Positions 16,889 to 25,091 of a stretch of DNA of 64,000 nt are shown here, one piece after another (positions within the stretch are counted from its first letter, which is position 1; each line of letters opens with the position of its first letter). The DNA is taken from positions 444,631 through 508,630 of the forward strand of contig NZ_BAABJQ010000004.1 in NCBI RefSeq assembly GCF_039543385.1. The letters run 5' to 3'. A model generated the notes under the pieces. The model was not told where the DNA came from and ran no database searches. It worked only from the letters and a program-made list of their open reading frames with translations. The position numbers and the translations under genes are program-made. This DNA is from Rugosimonospora acidiphila (GTDB taxonomy: Bacteria; Actinomycetota; Actinomycetes; Mycobacteriales; Micromonosporaceae).

Positions 16889-17278
16889 TCAGAGGTCCAC
16901 GTACGCGATCTTGGCGTGCCAGGTCCACCAGGACTGCACGACTATCCAGCCGAACACGGAGCCCAGCACCGCGACACCCATTGGCTTCAGGCCGTCCCAC
17001 CCGCTGTTCGCGAGGGCGAACATGACGACGCCGATGATCGTGAACTTGAGCGCATAGGTGACCAGTCCGACCGGCAGGATCAGCTTCGGATCGACGGAAT
17101 CGGCCCACGCGATGACCAGGCTGCCCAGCGTGTAGCTGGCCGTGACCAGGAAGACCCCGGCGGCGGCCCCGGCGATCCCGGCACCCCCGCGCAGCAGGCC
17201 ACCGACGATCACGCCGATCACCAGCAGGGCCGCCGACGCGGTCAGCCCGGACGGCAGGTGACGGAGCCGCTTTCGCAT
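16889..17278 (-). CDS. AtpI-like four-helix membrane protein
   Basis: 129 residues with four predicted helices: ASAALLVIGVIVGGLL, AGAAAGVFLVTASYTLGSLV, ILPVGLVTYALKFTIIGVVMFA and GVAVLGSVFGWIVVQSWWTW. Topology and position at the head of the atp cluster match ATP synthase protein I (AtpI), thought to help c-ring assembly or ion supply. Sequence identity is too diffuse to be certain. ATG 17278 is the natural start since residues upstream lack protein character. The 230 bases separating it from the AtpZ-like frame suggest a separate promoter for the main operon. Confidence 0.65.
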   Translation of the reverse strand: MRKRLRHLPSGLTASAALLVIGVIVGGLLRGGAGIAGAAAGVFLVTASYTLGSLVIAWADSVDPKLILPVGLVTYALKFTIIGVVMFALANSGWDGLKPMGVAVLGSVFGWIVVQSWWTWHAKIAYVDL

Positions 17279-17300
17279 CTCTCGAGGGTACGCGCCGGGT

Positions 17301-17906
17301 TCAGGCCGGCAGCAGGGCGGCCACCAGGGGCTGGAGGGTGGCGTCGATCTCGTCGGCCACCCGAGCGAAGAACGCGTCCCCTCGCCCCCACGGATCATCA
17401 AGATCATCCTCGGCCAGCGGGGGTTGGCCGTCCCGGGCCTGGTCGACCGCCTCCACCAGGGCGACGCCCCGCGCGTACACCAGGTCCGGTGCCGGCGCGT
17501 ACGGCGGCAGGGCGGCGCCGTTCACCTCGCTCAGCAGCCGGCCGAACTCGCCGAGCACGAAGGTCCGCCCGGCCGCGTCCGGTCGCAGTTCGAGGATGTA
17601 CTCCACCTGCTCGGCGGTGGCGGCCAACACCAGGTCGGCGGCGTCCACGTGCTCGCCGAGCAGCTTGCGGGCGGCGAACCCGGTGTCCTCGCCGCCCCGC
17701 CGGCGCACCTCCCGGGCCGCCGGCGGGTTCATCTCCTCGCCGGCGTGCCAGCCCCCGGTGCCGCCGCTGGAGACGTAGACGAGATCGTCGGCCTTGTCGC
17801 CGACCCGCTCCCGGACCGCCCGCATCGCCAGCCGCTCCGCCATCGGCGAGCGGCAGATGTTGCCCATGCAGACGTGCAACACCGAGAACGGCGCCCGGCC
17901 GGTCAC
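17301..17906 (-). CDS. Low-molecular-weight protein tyrosine phosphatase
   Basis: 201 residues with the LMW-PTP P-loop at the N-terminus, CMGNICRSPMAE (Cys13-X5-Arg19), and the general-acid loop in DDPWGRG near the C-terminus. It hydrolyses phosphotyrosine or phosphoarginine on proteins; targets are unknown. It is somewhat longer than the typical 150-160 residues. Its ATG overlaps the end of the upstream threonylcarbamoyl-AMP synthase gene by four bases, so it belongs to the prmC-tsaC operon. Confidence 0.9.
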   Translation of the reverse strand: MTGRAPFSVLHVCMGNICRSPMAERLAMRAVRERVGDKADDLVYVSSGGTGGWHAGEEMNPPAAREVRRRGGEDTGFAARKLLGEHVDAADLVLAATAEQVEYILELRPDAAGRTFVLGEFGRLLSEVNGAALPPYAPAPDLVYARGVALVEAVDQARDGQPPLAEDDLDDPWGRGDAFFARVADEIDATLQPLVAALLPA

Positions 17907-18547
17907 GCGGGACCCTCGAGATCCGGGACCACCTCGCGCAGCTTCTCCAGCGGGATGGCTCCGGCGCGCAGCAGCTTGGGTACCGGGCCGGTGACGTCCA
18001 CGATCGAGGAGGCCAGCCCGTCGGGCGCCCCCTCACCGGCCTCCAGGTACACGCTGACGGCGAAGCCGAACTGCTCGCGCGCGTCGGTCGCGGTGGCGGC
18101 CGGGGTCTGCCCGGTCTTGTTGGCGCTGGAGACCGCCATCGGGCCGGTCTCCCGCAGCACCTCCAGCGCGACCGGGTGCAGCGGCATGCGCAGGCCGACC
18201 GTGCCGCCGGTCTCGCCGATGTCCCAGTCCAGGCTCGGCGCGTGCTCGACGATGATGGTCAGCCCGCCGGGCCAAAACGCCTCGGCCAGGTCCGCCGCCG
18301 CCTGCGGCAGGGTGAACACGAGGCCGTCGAGCGCGTGTCTGGAGCCGACCAGCACCGGCGACGGCGTGTTGCGGTCGCGTCCCTTGGCGGTCAGCATGGC
18401 CGACACCGCCCAACTCTTGAACGCGTCCGCCCCGATGCCGTAGACGGTGTCGGTGGGCATCACGACGAGGTCGCCGCGCTTGACCGCCTCGATCGCGGCC
18501 TCGATTCCCCGGTCGCGCTCGGCGCTTTCACGGCAGTCGAAGAGCAT
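17903..18547 (-). CDS. L-threonylcarbamoyladenylate synthase (TsaC/Sua5 family)
   Basis: 214 residues of the YrdC/Sua5 fold: VMPTDTVYGIGADAF, FWPGGLTIIVEH, VGLRMPLHP and AVSSANKTGQ are the family blocks. It makes threonylcarbamoyl-AMP from Thr, bicarbonate and ATP for t6A37 modification of ANN-decoding tRNAs. Only the YrdC domain is present; the Sua5 C-terminal domain is absent. ATG 18547 shares its A with the TGA of prmC (TGATG), so it is translationally coupled to prmC, a usual arrangement in actinobacteria. Confidence 0.92.
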   Translation of the reverse strand: MLFDCRESAERDRGIEAAIEAVKRGDLVVMPTDTVYGIGADAFKSWAVSAMLTAKGRDRNTPSPVLVGSRHALDGLVFTLPQAAADLAEAFWPGGLTIIVEHAPSLDWDIGETGGTVGLRMPLHPVALEVLRETGPMAVSSANKTGQTPAATATDAREQFGFAVSVYLEAGEGAPDGLASSIVDVTGPVPKLLRAGAIPLEKLREVVPDLEGPA

Positions 18548-19434
18548 CACTTCGAACAATCCCTCCGGTCCGGCCCGCTTGGCCCATTGCAGTCTGCCAA
18601 ACGCGTGGCCGTGGCGAACCGCGGGCGCCCGGCGAGGTCCCGGTGGTCCGCTATCGCCGCAAACCGGCCGTCCGCGCGCAGCAGGGTGGGTACCGCCTCG
18701 CCATGCGAGTCGTCGTGCTCGATGCCGACCGCTCCCCCGCCCCGCAGCAGTCCCGCCGCCCGGGCGATGACCGGGCGGATCACGTCCAGCCCGTCGGGGC
18801 CGCCGAACACCGCCTCGGTCGGCTCGTGGCCGGACACCTCCGGCGCCACCGGGCTCGCGTCCGGCACGTACGGCGGGTTGCACAGCACAAGATCCACCCG
18901 ACCGTCCAACTCGGCCAGGGTGGCCGGGGCGGTCACGTCCGCCTCAACCACCCGAACGCCACTGTTCCCGGCGTTGCGGCGCAGCCAGTCGAGCGCCCGC
19001 GGTGACCGTTCGACGGCGTACACGGTCGCGGCCGGGCACTCGGTCGCCACGGACAGCGCGATGGCACCGGTGCCGCTCGCGAGATCGACCACCACCGGCG
19101 CCTCGATCCCGGCCAGCCGCTCGAGCCCCCAGTCGACGAGCAGTTCGGTCTCCGGGCGGGGTACGAAGACGCCGGGCCCGACGACCAACTCCAGGTACCG
19201 GAACGGCGCGAGCCCGGTCAGGTACTGCACCGGCACCCGGGTGGCCCGCTCCGCCACCAGGTGCCACAGCAGGTCCAGCCGCTGCGGCTCCGGATCCGGC
19301 GCCACCGCCAGCCGGCCGCGGGGCACCCCGAACGCGTGCTCGGCGAGCAGCTCGGCATCGACCCGGGCCGAATCGATTCCCGCCTCGGCGAGTTTCCGGG
19401 TAGCCTCCGCTATCGCTTCATGTACCTGTGACAC
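18547..19434 (-). CDS. prmC: Release factor glutamine N5-methyltransferase
   Basis: 295 residues. N-terminal helical substrate domain (VDAELLAEHAFG), then the SAM-binding DLASGTGAIALS and the diagnostic NPPY motif (LVLCNPPYV) that binds the target glutamine. It methylates the GGQ glutamine of release factors. It normally follows prfA directly; here a GGDEF gene lies between them. GTG 19434 is the start. The gene has diverged promoter space with the GGDEF gene (52 bases). Confidence 0.93.
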   Translation of the reverse strand: MSQVHEAIAEATRKLAEAGIDSARVDAELLAEHAFGVPRGRLAVAPDPEPQRLDLLWHLVAERATRVPVQYLTGLAPFRYLELVVGPGVFVPRPETELLVDWGLERLAGIEAPVVVDLASGTGAIALSVATECPAATVYAVERSPRALDWLRRNAGNSGVRVVEADVTAPATLAELDGRVDLVLCNPPYVPDASPVAPEVSGHEPTEAVFGGPDGLDVIRPVIARAAGLLRGGGAVGIEHDDSHGEAVPTLLRADGRFAAIADHRDLAGRPRFATATRLADCNGPSGPDRRDCSK

Positions 19435-19486
19435 CGCATAATCATGAAGCTGCGCAAGTGTCGACCGTCACTGAGGGGGTCACGGC

Positions 19487-21130
19487 GTGGGTAGCGCCCA
19501 TGACGAACGCCGCCCAACCGGCCCGGCCTACGTGCCGGTCCGCGACGAACCCCGCCCCGCAGGTCACGATCCCACTACTCTACGTGAGAGTTATCGGGCC
19601 ACCGATCCGGTGCCCACGGCCGGCACGGCCAACGTCGCGGCCCTCGACGAGCTGCCGAACCTCAGAGTGATGTTCCAGCACGGCCGTTCCGCCGAGGCGG
19701 TGGCGCTGGCCGACCGGCTGCTGGCCAGCAACTCCGACGCCATGGTGCGCTCCGAGGCGCTGCTGTCCCGGATGGCCGCCTTGATCAACCTCGGCCGCCG
19801 GGCGGAGTTCACCGACGCGCTGGACGCCGCAGCCGAGGCGATCGACGCCGACCCGTCGCCCGGGCGGTACGGGCGGCTGCACTCGCTGGCCGCCATCGTC
19901 GCCCACCTGGACGACTCGCTGGAGCGCTGCGTCACGCACCTGGTGCAGAGTTCCCGGGCGCTGAACCAGGTGATCGAGGTGGACGAGGAGACCGCCTGCG
20001 CCTGGCACGACCTGGCCATGGCGTACTCGTACATCGGCTTCCACGGGCATGCGCTGGCCGCCATGGACAAGTCACGCAAGATCGCGGTCTCCGCGGGCAT
20101 CCCGGAGTCGGACTACGTCACCCCCACCATCCGGGTCCGGCTGGCCGTCTGGCACGACCACAACGGCGACACCGACGCCTGCATCCGGGTGCTGCGCGAC
20201 GTGATCGACGACCTCACCTGGCATCTTCAGGCCAGCCCGGGCGGGGTCAAGAACATCCGACCGATCTATCTCGGCGCCTACGGCTACGCGATCGCCCGCC
20301 TGGCCGCACTCGGCGAGGTGAGCGACCCGCCGGCCCGGCCCTTGCTGGACAGCGCCGGCCAGTCCCTGCGCGCCCGGGACCTGCGCCTGCTCGGCGAGGT
20401 CTGCCTGGCCATCGCCGAGGGACGGGCGAGCACCGCGCTGGGCCTGCTCGACCAGGCCAACGTTGCCGCGTCCACGATGGGCGGCGCGGAGCCTCACCGG
20501 CTGCGCGCGCTGGCCCACCTGTCGGCCGGGCGCCCGTCCGAGGCGTACTGGGCCGACCGCCGCGCGTACCGGGTCGCCAGCTCCCAGACCGAGCAGCTGC
20601 GCAACCTCTTCGTCGACGGCATGGCCGCCCGGATGGATCACGAGAGCATGCAGCGCACCGTCGCCCGGTACGCGGGTGAGGCGCTGACCGACCCGCTGAC
20701 TGGGCTGCCGAACCGCCGCTTTCTGGAGCAGCACGTGGCCAAGCTGGTCGGCGAGGGCCACCAGGTGATCATCGGGGTCTGCGACCTGGACGGGTTCAAG
20801 CTGGTCAACACGGTGCACGGGCACCTGTCCGGCGACCTGGTGCTCCAGCGGATCGCCGCGGTACTGGCCCGGGTCATGCGCCGGGGCGATTTCGTGGCCC
20901 GGTACGGCGGCGACGAGTTCGTCGTGGTGCTGCCCGACACGAACACCGACCGGGCCCGGGAGATCGCCCACCGGATCGTGGCCGCGGTCCGGAGCGAGGA
21001 CTGGTCGGCGCTGGTGCCGGGCACCCCGGTCGGGGTCACCATCGGCTGGTCCGAGGTGACCGCCCGGGGCCGCATCGCCGAGGCGTTCGCGGCGGCCGAC
21101 CGGGCGATGCTGCAGATGAAGGCGAGCTAG
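19487..21130 (+). CDS. TPR-like plus GGDEF diguanylate cyclase
   Basis: 547 residues, soluble, no signal or membrane helix. Residues about 50-400 are helical and TPR-like (AVALADRLLASN, DLAMAYSYIGFHGHALAAMD, LAHLSAGRPSEAY). The C-terminal 160 residues are a GGDEF domain with LTDPLTGLPNRRFLE, DLDGFKLVN and an intact RYGGDEF active site (GGDEF at residues 474-478), so it should make cyclic di-GMP. An inhibitory RxxD site (RRGD) sits five residues before GGDEF, suggesting product feedback. It is the only plus-strand gene inside the prfA-prmC housekeeping stretch and ends four bases from the prfA stop. GAGGGGG precedes the GTG start. Confidence 0.88.
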   Translation: MGSAHDERRPTGPAYVPVRDEPRPAGHDPTTLRESYRATDPVPTAGTANVAALDELPNLRVMFQHGRSAEAVALADRLLASNSDAMVRSEALLSRMAALINLGRRAEFTDALDAAAEAIDADPSPGRYGRLHSLAAIVAHLDDSLERCVTHLVQSSRALNQVIEVDEETACAWHDLAMAYSYIGFHGHALAAMDKSRKIAVSAGIPESDYVTPTIRVRLAVWHDHNGDTDACIRVLRDVIDDLTWHLQASPGGVKNIRPIYLGAYGYAIARLAALGEVSDPPARPLLDSAGQSLRARDLRLLGEVCLAIAEGRASTALGLLDQANVAASTMGGAEPHRLRALAHLSAGRPSEAYWADRRAYRVASSQTEQLRNLFVDGMAARMDHESMQRTVARYAGEALTDPLTGLPNRRFLEQHVAKLVGEGHQVIIGVCDLDGFKLVNTVHGHLSGDLVLQRIAAVLARVMRRGDFVARYGGDEFVVVLPDTNTDRAREIAHRIVAAVRSEDWSALVPGTPVGVTIGWSEVTARGRIAEAFAAADRAMLQMKAS

Positions 21131-21133
21131 CCC

Positions 21134-22252
21134 TTACCTGCGGCTGAGCTGATCCTCGCCGGCCAGCCGGGCCTGCCGGTCCGCCTCGGTCAGGGCGTCC
21201 AGCACCCCGTCGAGGTCACCGGCGAGGACCAGGTCCAGGTTGTAGCCGGTGTACCCGATGCGGTGGTCGGAGATCCGGTTCTGCGGGAAGTTGTACGTGC
21301 GGATCCGCTCCGAGCGGTCCACCGTGCGCACCTGAGCCTTGCGCGCGTCCGACGCCGCCGCGGCGGCCTGCTCCTGGGCCAGCTGGGCCAGCTTCGCCCG
21401 CAGCATCCGCATGGCGCGGTCCTTGTTCTGCAGCTGGGAGCGCTCGTTCTGGCAGGAGACCACGATGCCCGAGGGCAGGTGGGTGATCCGCACCGCCGAG
21501 TCGGTCGTATTGACGCTCTGACCGCCCGGGCCGCTGGACCGGAACACGTCGATCCGCAGGTCGCCGGGGTCGATCGAGACCTCGGCCTCCTCCGCCTCCG
21601 GGGTCACCAGCACCCCGGCCGCGGACGTGTGGATGCGCCCCTGGGACTCGGTCGCCGGTACCCGCTGGACCCGGTGGACGCCTCCCTCCCACTTCAGCCG
21701 CGACCAGACCCCGTACCCGCCCTCGGGTACCCCCTTGGTCTTGATCGCGACCGCGACGTCCTTGACACCGCCCAGGTCCGAGTCCTGGTTGTCGAGCACC
21801 TCGGTGACCCAGCCGCGGCGCTCCGCGTACCGCAGGTACATACGCAGCAGGTCGCCGGCGAACAGCGCGGACTCCTCGCCGCCCTCACCGGCCTTGATCT
21901 CCAGGATGAGGTCCTTGCCGTCGTCCGGGTCGCGCGGCATCAGCAGCTCGGCGAGCCGCTCCTCGAGCCCGGGCAGGGCCTGCTCCAGCTCCGTCGCCTC
22001 GGCGGCGAACCCGGCGTCCTCGGCGGCCAGCTCGCGGGCCGCGACCAGATCGGCACGGGCCTGCGTCAGCTCCCCGGCGGCCTTGTGGATCGGGGTGAGC
22101 TCGGCGAACCTGCGACCGACCCGCCGGGCGGCGTTCTGGTCGGTGTGGATCGCCGGGTCGGCGAGCCGGCGCTCGAGCTCGGCGTACTCGTCGAGGAGCG
22201 AGGACAGGCGATCACGGCCGTTGGCGAGGTGTGCCGAATTATCTACAGTCAT
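21134..22252 (-). CDS. prfA: Peptide chain release factor 1
   Basis: 372 residues. The GGQ catalytic loop is SSGPGGQSVNTTDSAVRI, the stop-codon recognition tripeptide is PAT in VPATESQGRIHTS (PxT class, hence UAA/UAG reading RF1 rather than RF2), and the C-terminal block RIRTYNFPQNRISDHRIG is present. It releases the nascent chain at UAA and UAG. It lies 63 bases downstream of rpmE, past a terminator hairpin. Confidence 0.95.
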   Translation of the reverse strand: MTVDNSAHLANGRDRLSSLLDEYAELERRLADPAIHTDQNAARRVGRRFAELTPIHKAAGELTQARADLVAARELAAEDAGFAAEATELEQALPGLEERLAELLMPRDPDDGKDLILEIKAGEGGEESALFAGDLLRMYLRYAERRGWVTEVLDNQDSDLGGVKDVAVAIKTKGVPEGGYGVWSRLKWEGGVHRVQRVPATESQGRIHTSAAGVLVTPEAEEAEVSIDPGDLRIDVFRSSGPGGQSVNTTDSAVRITHLPSGIVVSCQNERSQLQNKDRAMRMLRAKLAQLAQEQAAAAASDARKAQVRTVDRSERIRTYNFPQNRISDHRIGYTGYNLDLVLAGDLDGVLDALTEADRQARLAGEDQLSRR

Positions 22253-22273
22253 CGATCCCCCACAGACGAACGA

Positions 22274-22303
22274 CGCCCGCCCCCAGGCAACTGGGGGCGG
22301 GCG
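22274..22303 (-). terminator. Terminator after rpmE with GCAA tetraloop
   Basis: A perfect 13-bp stem (22274-22286 with 22291-22303) closed by the GNRA tetraloop GCAA lies 13 bases after the rpmE stop and upstream of prfA. It probably ends or attenuates the rpmE transcript. Confidence 0.8.
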
Positions 22304-22315
22304 CCGTGGACGTCG

Positions 22316-22540
22316 CTACTTGGCCTTCTTGGCGGCGGCCTTCGCGTACTTCTGCTGGAACTTCGCCACCCGGCCGGCGGTGTCGAGAACGCGCTGCTTG
22401 CCCGTGTAGAACGGGTGGCACTCGCTGCAGGTCTCCGCGTGGATCTCGCCATTCTTGGCGGTGCTGCGGGTGGTGAACGTGTGACCGCAGGAACAGGTTA
22501 CCGTGGTGGTCCCGTACTGCGGGTGAATGTCGGGCTTCAT
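22316..22540 (-). CDS. rpmE: 50S ribosomal protein L31 (zinc-ribbon form)
   Basis: 74 residues. The four zinc-binding cysteines are present (Cys16, Cys18, Cys38, Cys41 in TCSCG and TCSECHPFYTGKQ), marking the C+ form made under zinc-sufficient conditions. The Lys-rich tail AKAAAKKAK is typical. It lies downstream of rho and upstream of prfA, as in most actinobacteria. Confidence 0.96.
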   Translation of the reverse strand: MKPDIHPQYGTTTVTCSCGHTFTTRSTAKNGEIHAETCSECHPFYTGKQRVLDTAGRVAKFQQKYAKAAAKKAK

Positions 22541-22884
22541 GCCGTCTGTGTCCTTTCGTCCTGGTCGCCGGGTCGCCCCCCTGGGCAGGTGGAGACGTGA
22601 ACCGGAACCTCAATCGGCCACTAGTGTGCCATGGCGACGGTGTAACACCCGGAACCGGGCTACCTATTCCGGCACGGGCCGCCGGGCCGACACCCCCCGA
22701 ATTCTCCGTACCTGGGCAGTGGGCTGTTCGAGGAGGGCGATGTGGTCGCCACACCCGGCCTGATGTGGGCCCGGGTGCGGGGGTCCGACCTGGTGCCCTA
22801 ACCCGCGGCGGTTACTCAAACGGCGGCCCAGACGGTTGAGCCCCGGCCGATCCGGCCGGGGCTCGTTCCGCATTCGGGTGCTAC
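22541..22884. other. Intergenic stretch between rho and rpmE, with possible short reading frame
   Basis: The 344 bases hold the rpmE leader and the rho terminator. On the plus strand an open frame from 22646 to 22801 ends with a protein-like tail (YLGSGLFEEGDVVATPG then MWARVRGSDLVP), but it has no convincing start codon or ribosome site. It could be a small gene, a remnant, or chance. Confidence 0.3.
22838..22864. terminator. rho terminator hairpin
   Basis: An 11-bp GC-rich stem (22838-22848 with 22854-22864) with loop GATCC lies 20 bases after the rho stop. It is an intrinsic terminator candidate for rho on the minus strand. Confidence 0.65.
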
Positions 22885-24807
22885 TTACTCGCCCGGGGTG
22901 GACTGGGCGATCTGCATCAGGAACTCGATGTTGGTGCGGCTCTTCTTGAGCTGGGTCAGCAGCAGATCGATGGCCTGCTGGGAGTCCAGCGCGTGCAGCA
23001 CCTTGCGCAGCTTCAGCACGATCGCCAACTCCTCCGGCGCGAGGAGGATCTCCTCCTTGCGGGTGCCGGACGGGTCGATGTCGATGGCTGGGAAGACCCG
23101 CTTGTCGGCGATCTTCCGGTCCAGCTTGAGCTCGGCGTTGCCGGTGCCCTTGAACTCCTCGAAGATGACCGTGTCACCGGTGGAGCCCGTCTCCACCAGA
23201 GCGGTGGCGATGATGGTCAGCGAGCCGCCGTTCTCGATGTTGCGGGCCGCGCCCAGGAACCGCTTCGGCGGGTACAGGGCGGTGGAGTCGATACCACCGG
23301 ACAGGATGCGACCGCTGGCCGGCGAGGCGTTGTTGTACGCCCGACCCAGCCGGGTGATCGAGTCCAGCAGTACGACCACGTCGTGGCCCAGTTCGACCAG
23401 GCGCTTGGCCCGCTCGATGGACAGCTCGGAGACCGTGGTGTGGTCCGACGGCGGCCGGTCGAAGGTCGAGGCGATCACCTCACCCTTCACCGAGCGCTGC
23501 ATGTCGGTGACCTCTTCGGGCCGCTCGTCCACCAGCACGACCATCAGGTGGCACTCCGGGTTGTTGCGCGTGATCGCGTTCGCGATCGATTGGAGCACCA
23601 TCGTCTTGCCGGCCTTCGGCGGCGACACGATCAGCGCCCGCTGCCCCTTGCCGATCGGCATCACCAGGTCGATGACCCGGGTGGTGAGCACCTGCGGCTC
23701 GGTCTCCAACCGCAGCCGCTCCTGCGGGTACAGCGGAGTCAGCTTGTAGAACTCCGGCCGGCGGCGGGCCTCCTCCGGGTCCATGCCGTTGATGGTGTCC
23801 AGCCGGACCAGGGGGTTGTACTTGTCGCGCCGCTGCGAGGTCGGCTGCTCCGTCTCGCGGGTGGCCCGCACGGCACCGGTGACCGCGTCACCGCGGCGCA
23901 GCCCGTAGCGCTTGATCTGGGCCATCGAGACGTACACGTCGTTGGGGCCGGCCAGGTAGCCGGAGGTCCGCACGAACGCGTAGTTGTCCAGCACGTCAAC
24001 GATTCCGGCGACGGGTACGAGGACGTCGTCCTCGGTCACCTGCGGCTCGCCCGTGCCGCGCTCGGGGCGCTCGCCGCCCTCACCGCGGCCGCGCCGGCGG
24101 TCCCGGAACCGGCTGCGCCGGCCACGCCGGCCGCCGCCCTCACCGTCGTCGTCGCTCTCGGCGCGCTCGTTGCGGTCGCCACGCTCGCCACGGTCGGTGC
24201 GCTCGACGCGGTCATTGCGCTCGGCCCGCTCGGTCCGCTCGGCCCGGCTCTCGCGGCGGTTGTCGCGCTCACCGCGCTCGGGCCGCTCGCCGTCGCCGCG
24301 GCTCTCGCGGGCGCCCTCGACACGATCCCCGTCGGTCCGGGCGCTGTCCGTCCGCGCCGGCCGCTCGGCCACCGTCACCTGGCCGGCCTCGGCGCGCTCC
24401 TCGGCGCGCGGCTCCGGCGGTCCCGCGGGACGGCTGGCCCGACGGGAGGAGCGGGTCACCGTCGGTGCGGCGGCTGCCTCCTCACGCCGGTCGCTGTCGC
24501 GGACCTCAGCACGTACCTCGCTGCGGGGTGTCTCCACCCGGGCCGGTACCTCACGTGGAGCCTCGTTGGCTCGCGGCCCGGGAACCCGGTTGTCGCCGGC
24601 CTGGCGCTCCTGGATCACCGCGATCAGCTCGCCCTTGCGCATGCGGGCCGTACCGGAGATTCCGAGCGACGAGGCCATGCTCTGCAGCTCAGGGAGCAGC
24701 ATTGCCGCGAGGCCGCTGCCAGGACGCCGACGCCGGGCGGGGCCCGCCGTCTCCTCCGGCGCCTGGACGCTGGAGACATCCGACGTCACGTCGGTGGTGT
24801 CGCTCAA
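22885..24807 (-). CDS. rho: Transcription termination factor Rho
   Basis: 640 residues. The N-terminal Rho-N domain (LAAMLLPELQSMASSLGI, RKGELIAVIQERQ) is followed by an insertion of roughly 200 residues rich in Arg, Glu, Asp and Gly with ERxER and RGERGDRNERAE-like patterns. Then come the RNA-binding domain (GYLAGPNDVYVSMAQI) and the hexameric ATPase with P-loop SPPKAGKT (about residue 394) and VVLLDSITRLGRAYN. The charged insertion is an actinobacterial trait thought to alter RNA binding. The start is TTG 24807, supported by GAAGGAAT just upstream and a family-like SDTTD N-terminus. Rho ends transcription and silences untranslated RNA. Confidence 0.94.
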   Translation of the reverse strand: MSDTTDVTSDVSSVQAPEETAGPARRRRPGSGLAAMLLPELQSMASSLGISGTARMRKGELIAVIQERQAGDNRVPGPRANEAPREVPARVETPRSEVRAEVRDSDRREEAAAAPTVTRSSRRASRPAGPPEPRAEERAEAGQVTVAERPARTDSARTDGDRVEGARESRGDGERPERGERDNRRESRAERTERAERNDRVERTDRGERGDRNERAESDDDGEGGGRRGRRSRFRDRRRGRGEGGERPERGTGEPQVTEDDVLVPVAGIVDVLDNYAFVRTSGYLAGPNDVYVSMAQIKRYGLRRGDAVTGAVRATRETEQPTSQRRDKYNPLVRLDTINGMDPEEARRRPEFYKLTPLYPQERLRLETEPQVLTTRVIDLVMPIGKGQRALIVSPPKAGKTMVLQSIANAITRNNPECHLMVVLVDERPEEVTDMQRSVKGEVIASTFDRPPSDHTTVSELSIERAKRLVELGHDVVVLLDSITRLGRAYNNASPASGRILSGGIDSTALYPPKRFLGAARNIENGGSLTIIATALVETGSTGDTVIFEEFKGTGNAELKLDRKIADKRVFPAIDIDPSGTRKEEILLAPEELAIVLKLRKVLHALDSQQAIDLLLTQLKKSRTNIEFLMQIAQSTPGE

Positions 24808-25091
24808 TGGATTCCTTCCTTCGATGGGCCGGAGCCACCCGGGTTGTCGATGGTGGCCGGGCGAGCCTCGGTTACACCCACCTCGCCGTAGTACGGCGCG
24901 GGGATGATCTGTCAACAGCGCCACGACGGAAGACCGGTGCACCCGACATTCGTGGGTCAGACCAGTCGCCCTCATCGATCCGCAAGAGCGGTACGACAAG
25001 CCGTCTTGGCCAGATGTGCCACGGAAGGTTCGGGGGTGCGCCGCCCCGCACTGATCGCGCGCCTCGCGGCTGTTGTAAGTCTAAAGCCTAA
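24808..25091 (-). promoter_or_regulatory. Leader and promoter region of rho
   Basis: 284 bases lie between thrB and rho on the minus strand with no credible reading frame. Rho genes in other bacteria are autoregulated through long leaders, so this may be such a leader. The 13-base sequence TGTTGTAAGTCTA occurs at 25071-25083 and again at 25132-25144, inside the thrB end, 61 bases apart. No clear -35/-10 pair was found. Confidence 0.4.

Noticed and set aside
16916..19441. An 841-codon plus-strand frame
   Set aside because: It lies antisense to the AtpI-like, phosphatase, TsaC and prmC genes, all of which show strong family motifs on the other strand.
22993..24891. A 632-codon plus-strand frame opposite rho
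   Set aside because: The rho motifs on the minus strand are unambiguous; the opposite frame is Leu/Ala/Arg-rich noise from the charged insertion.
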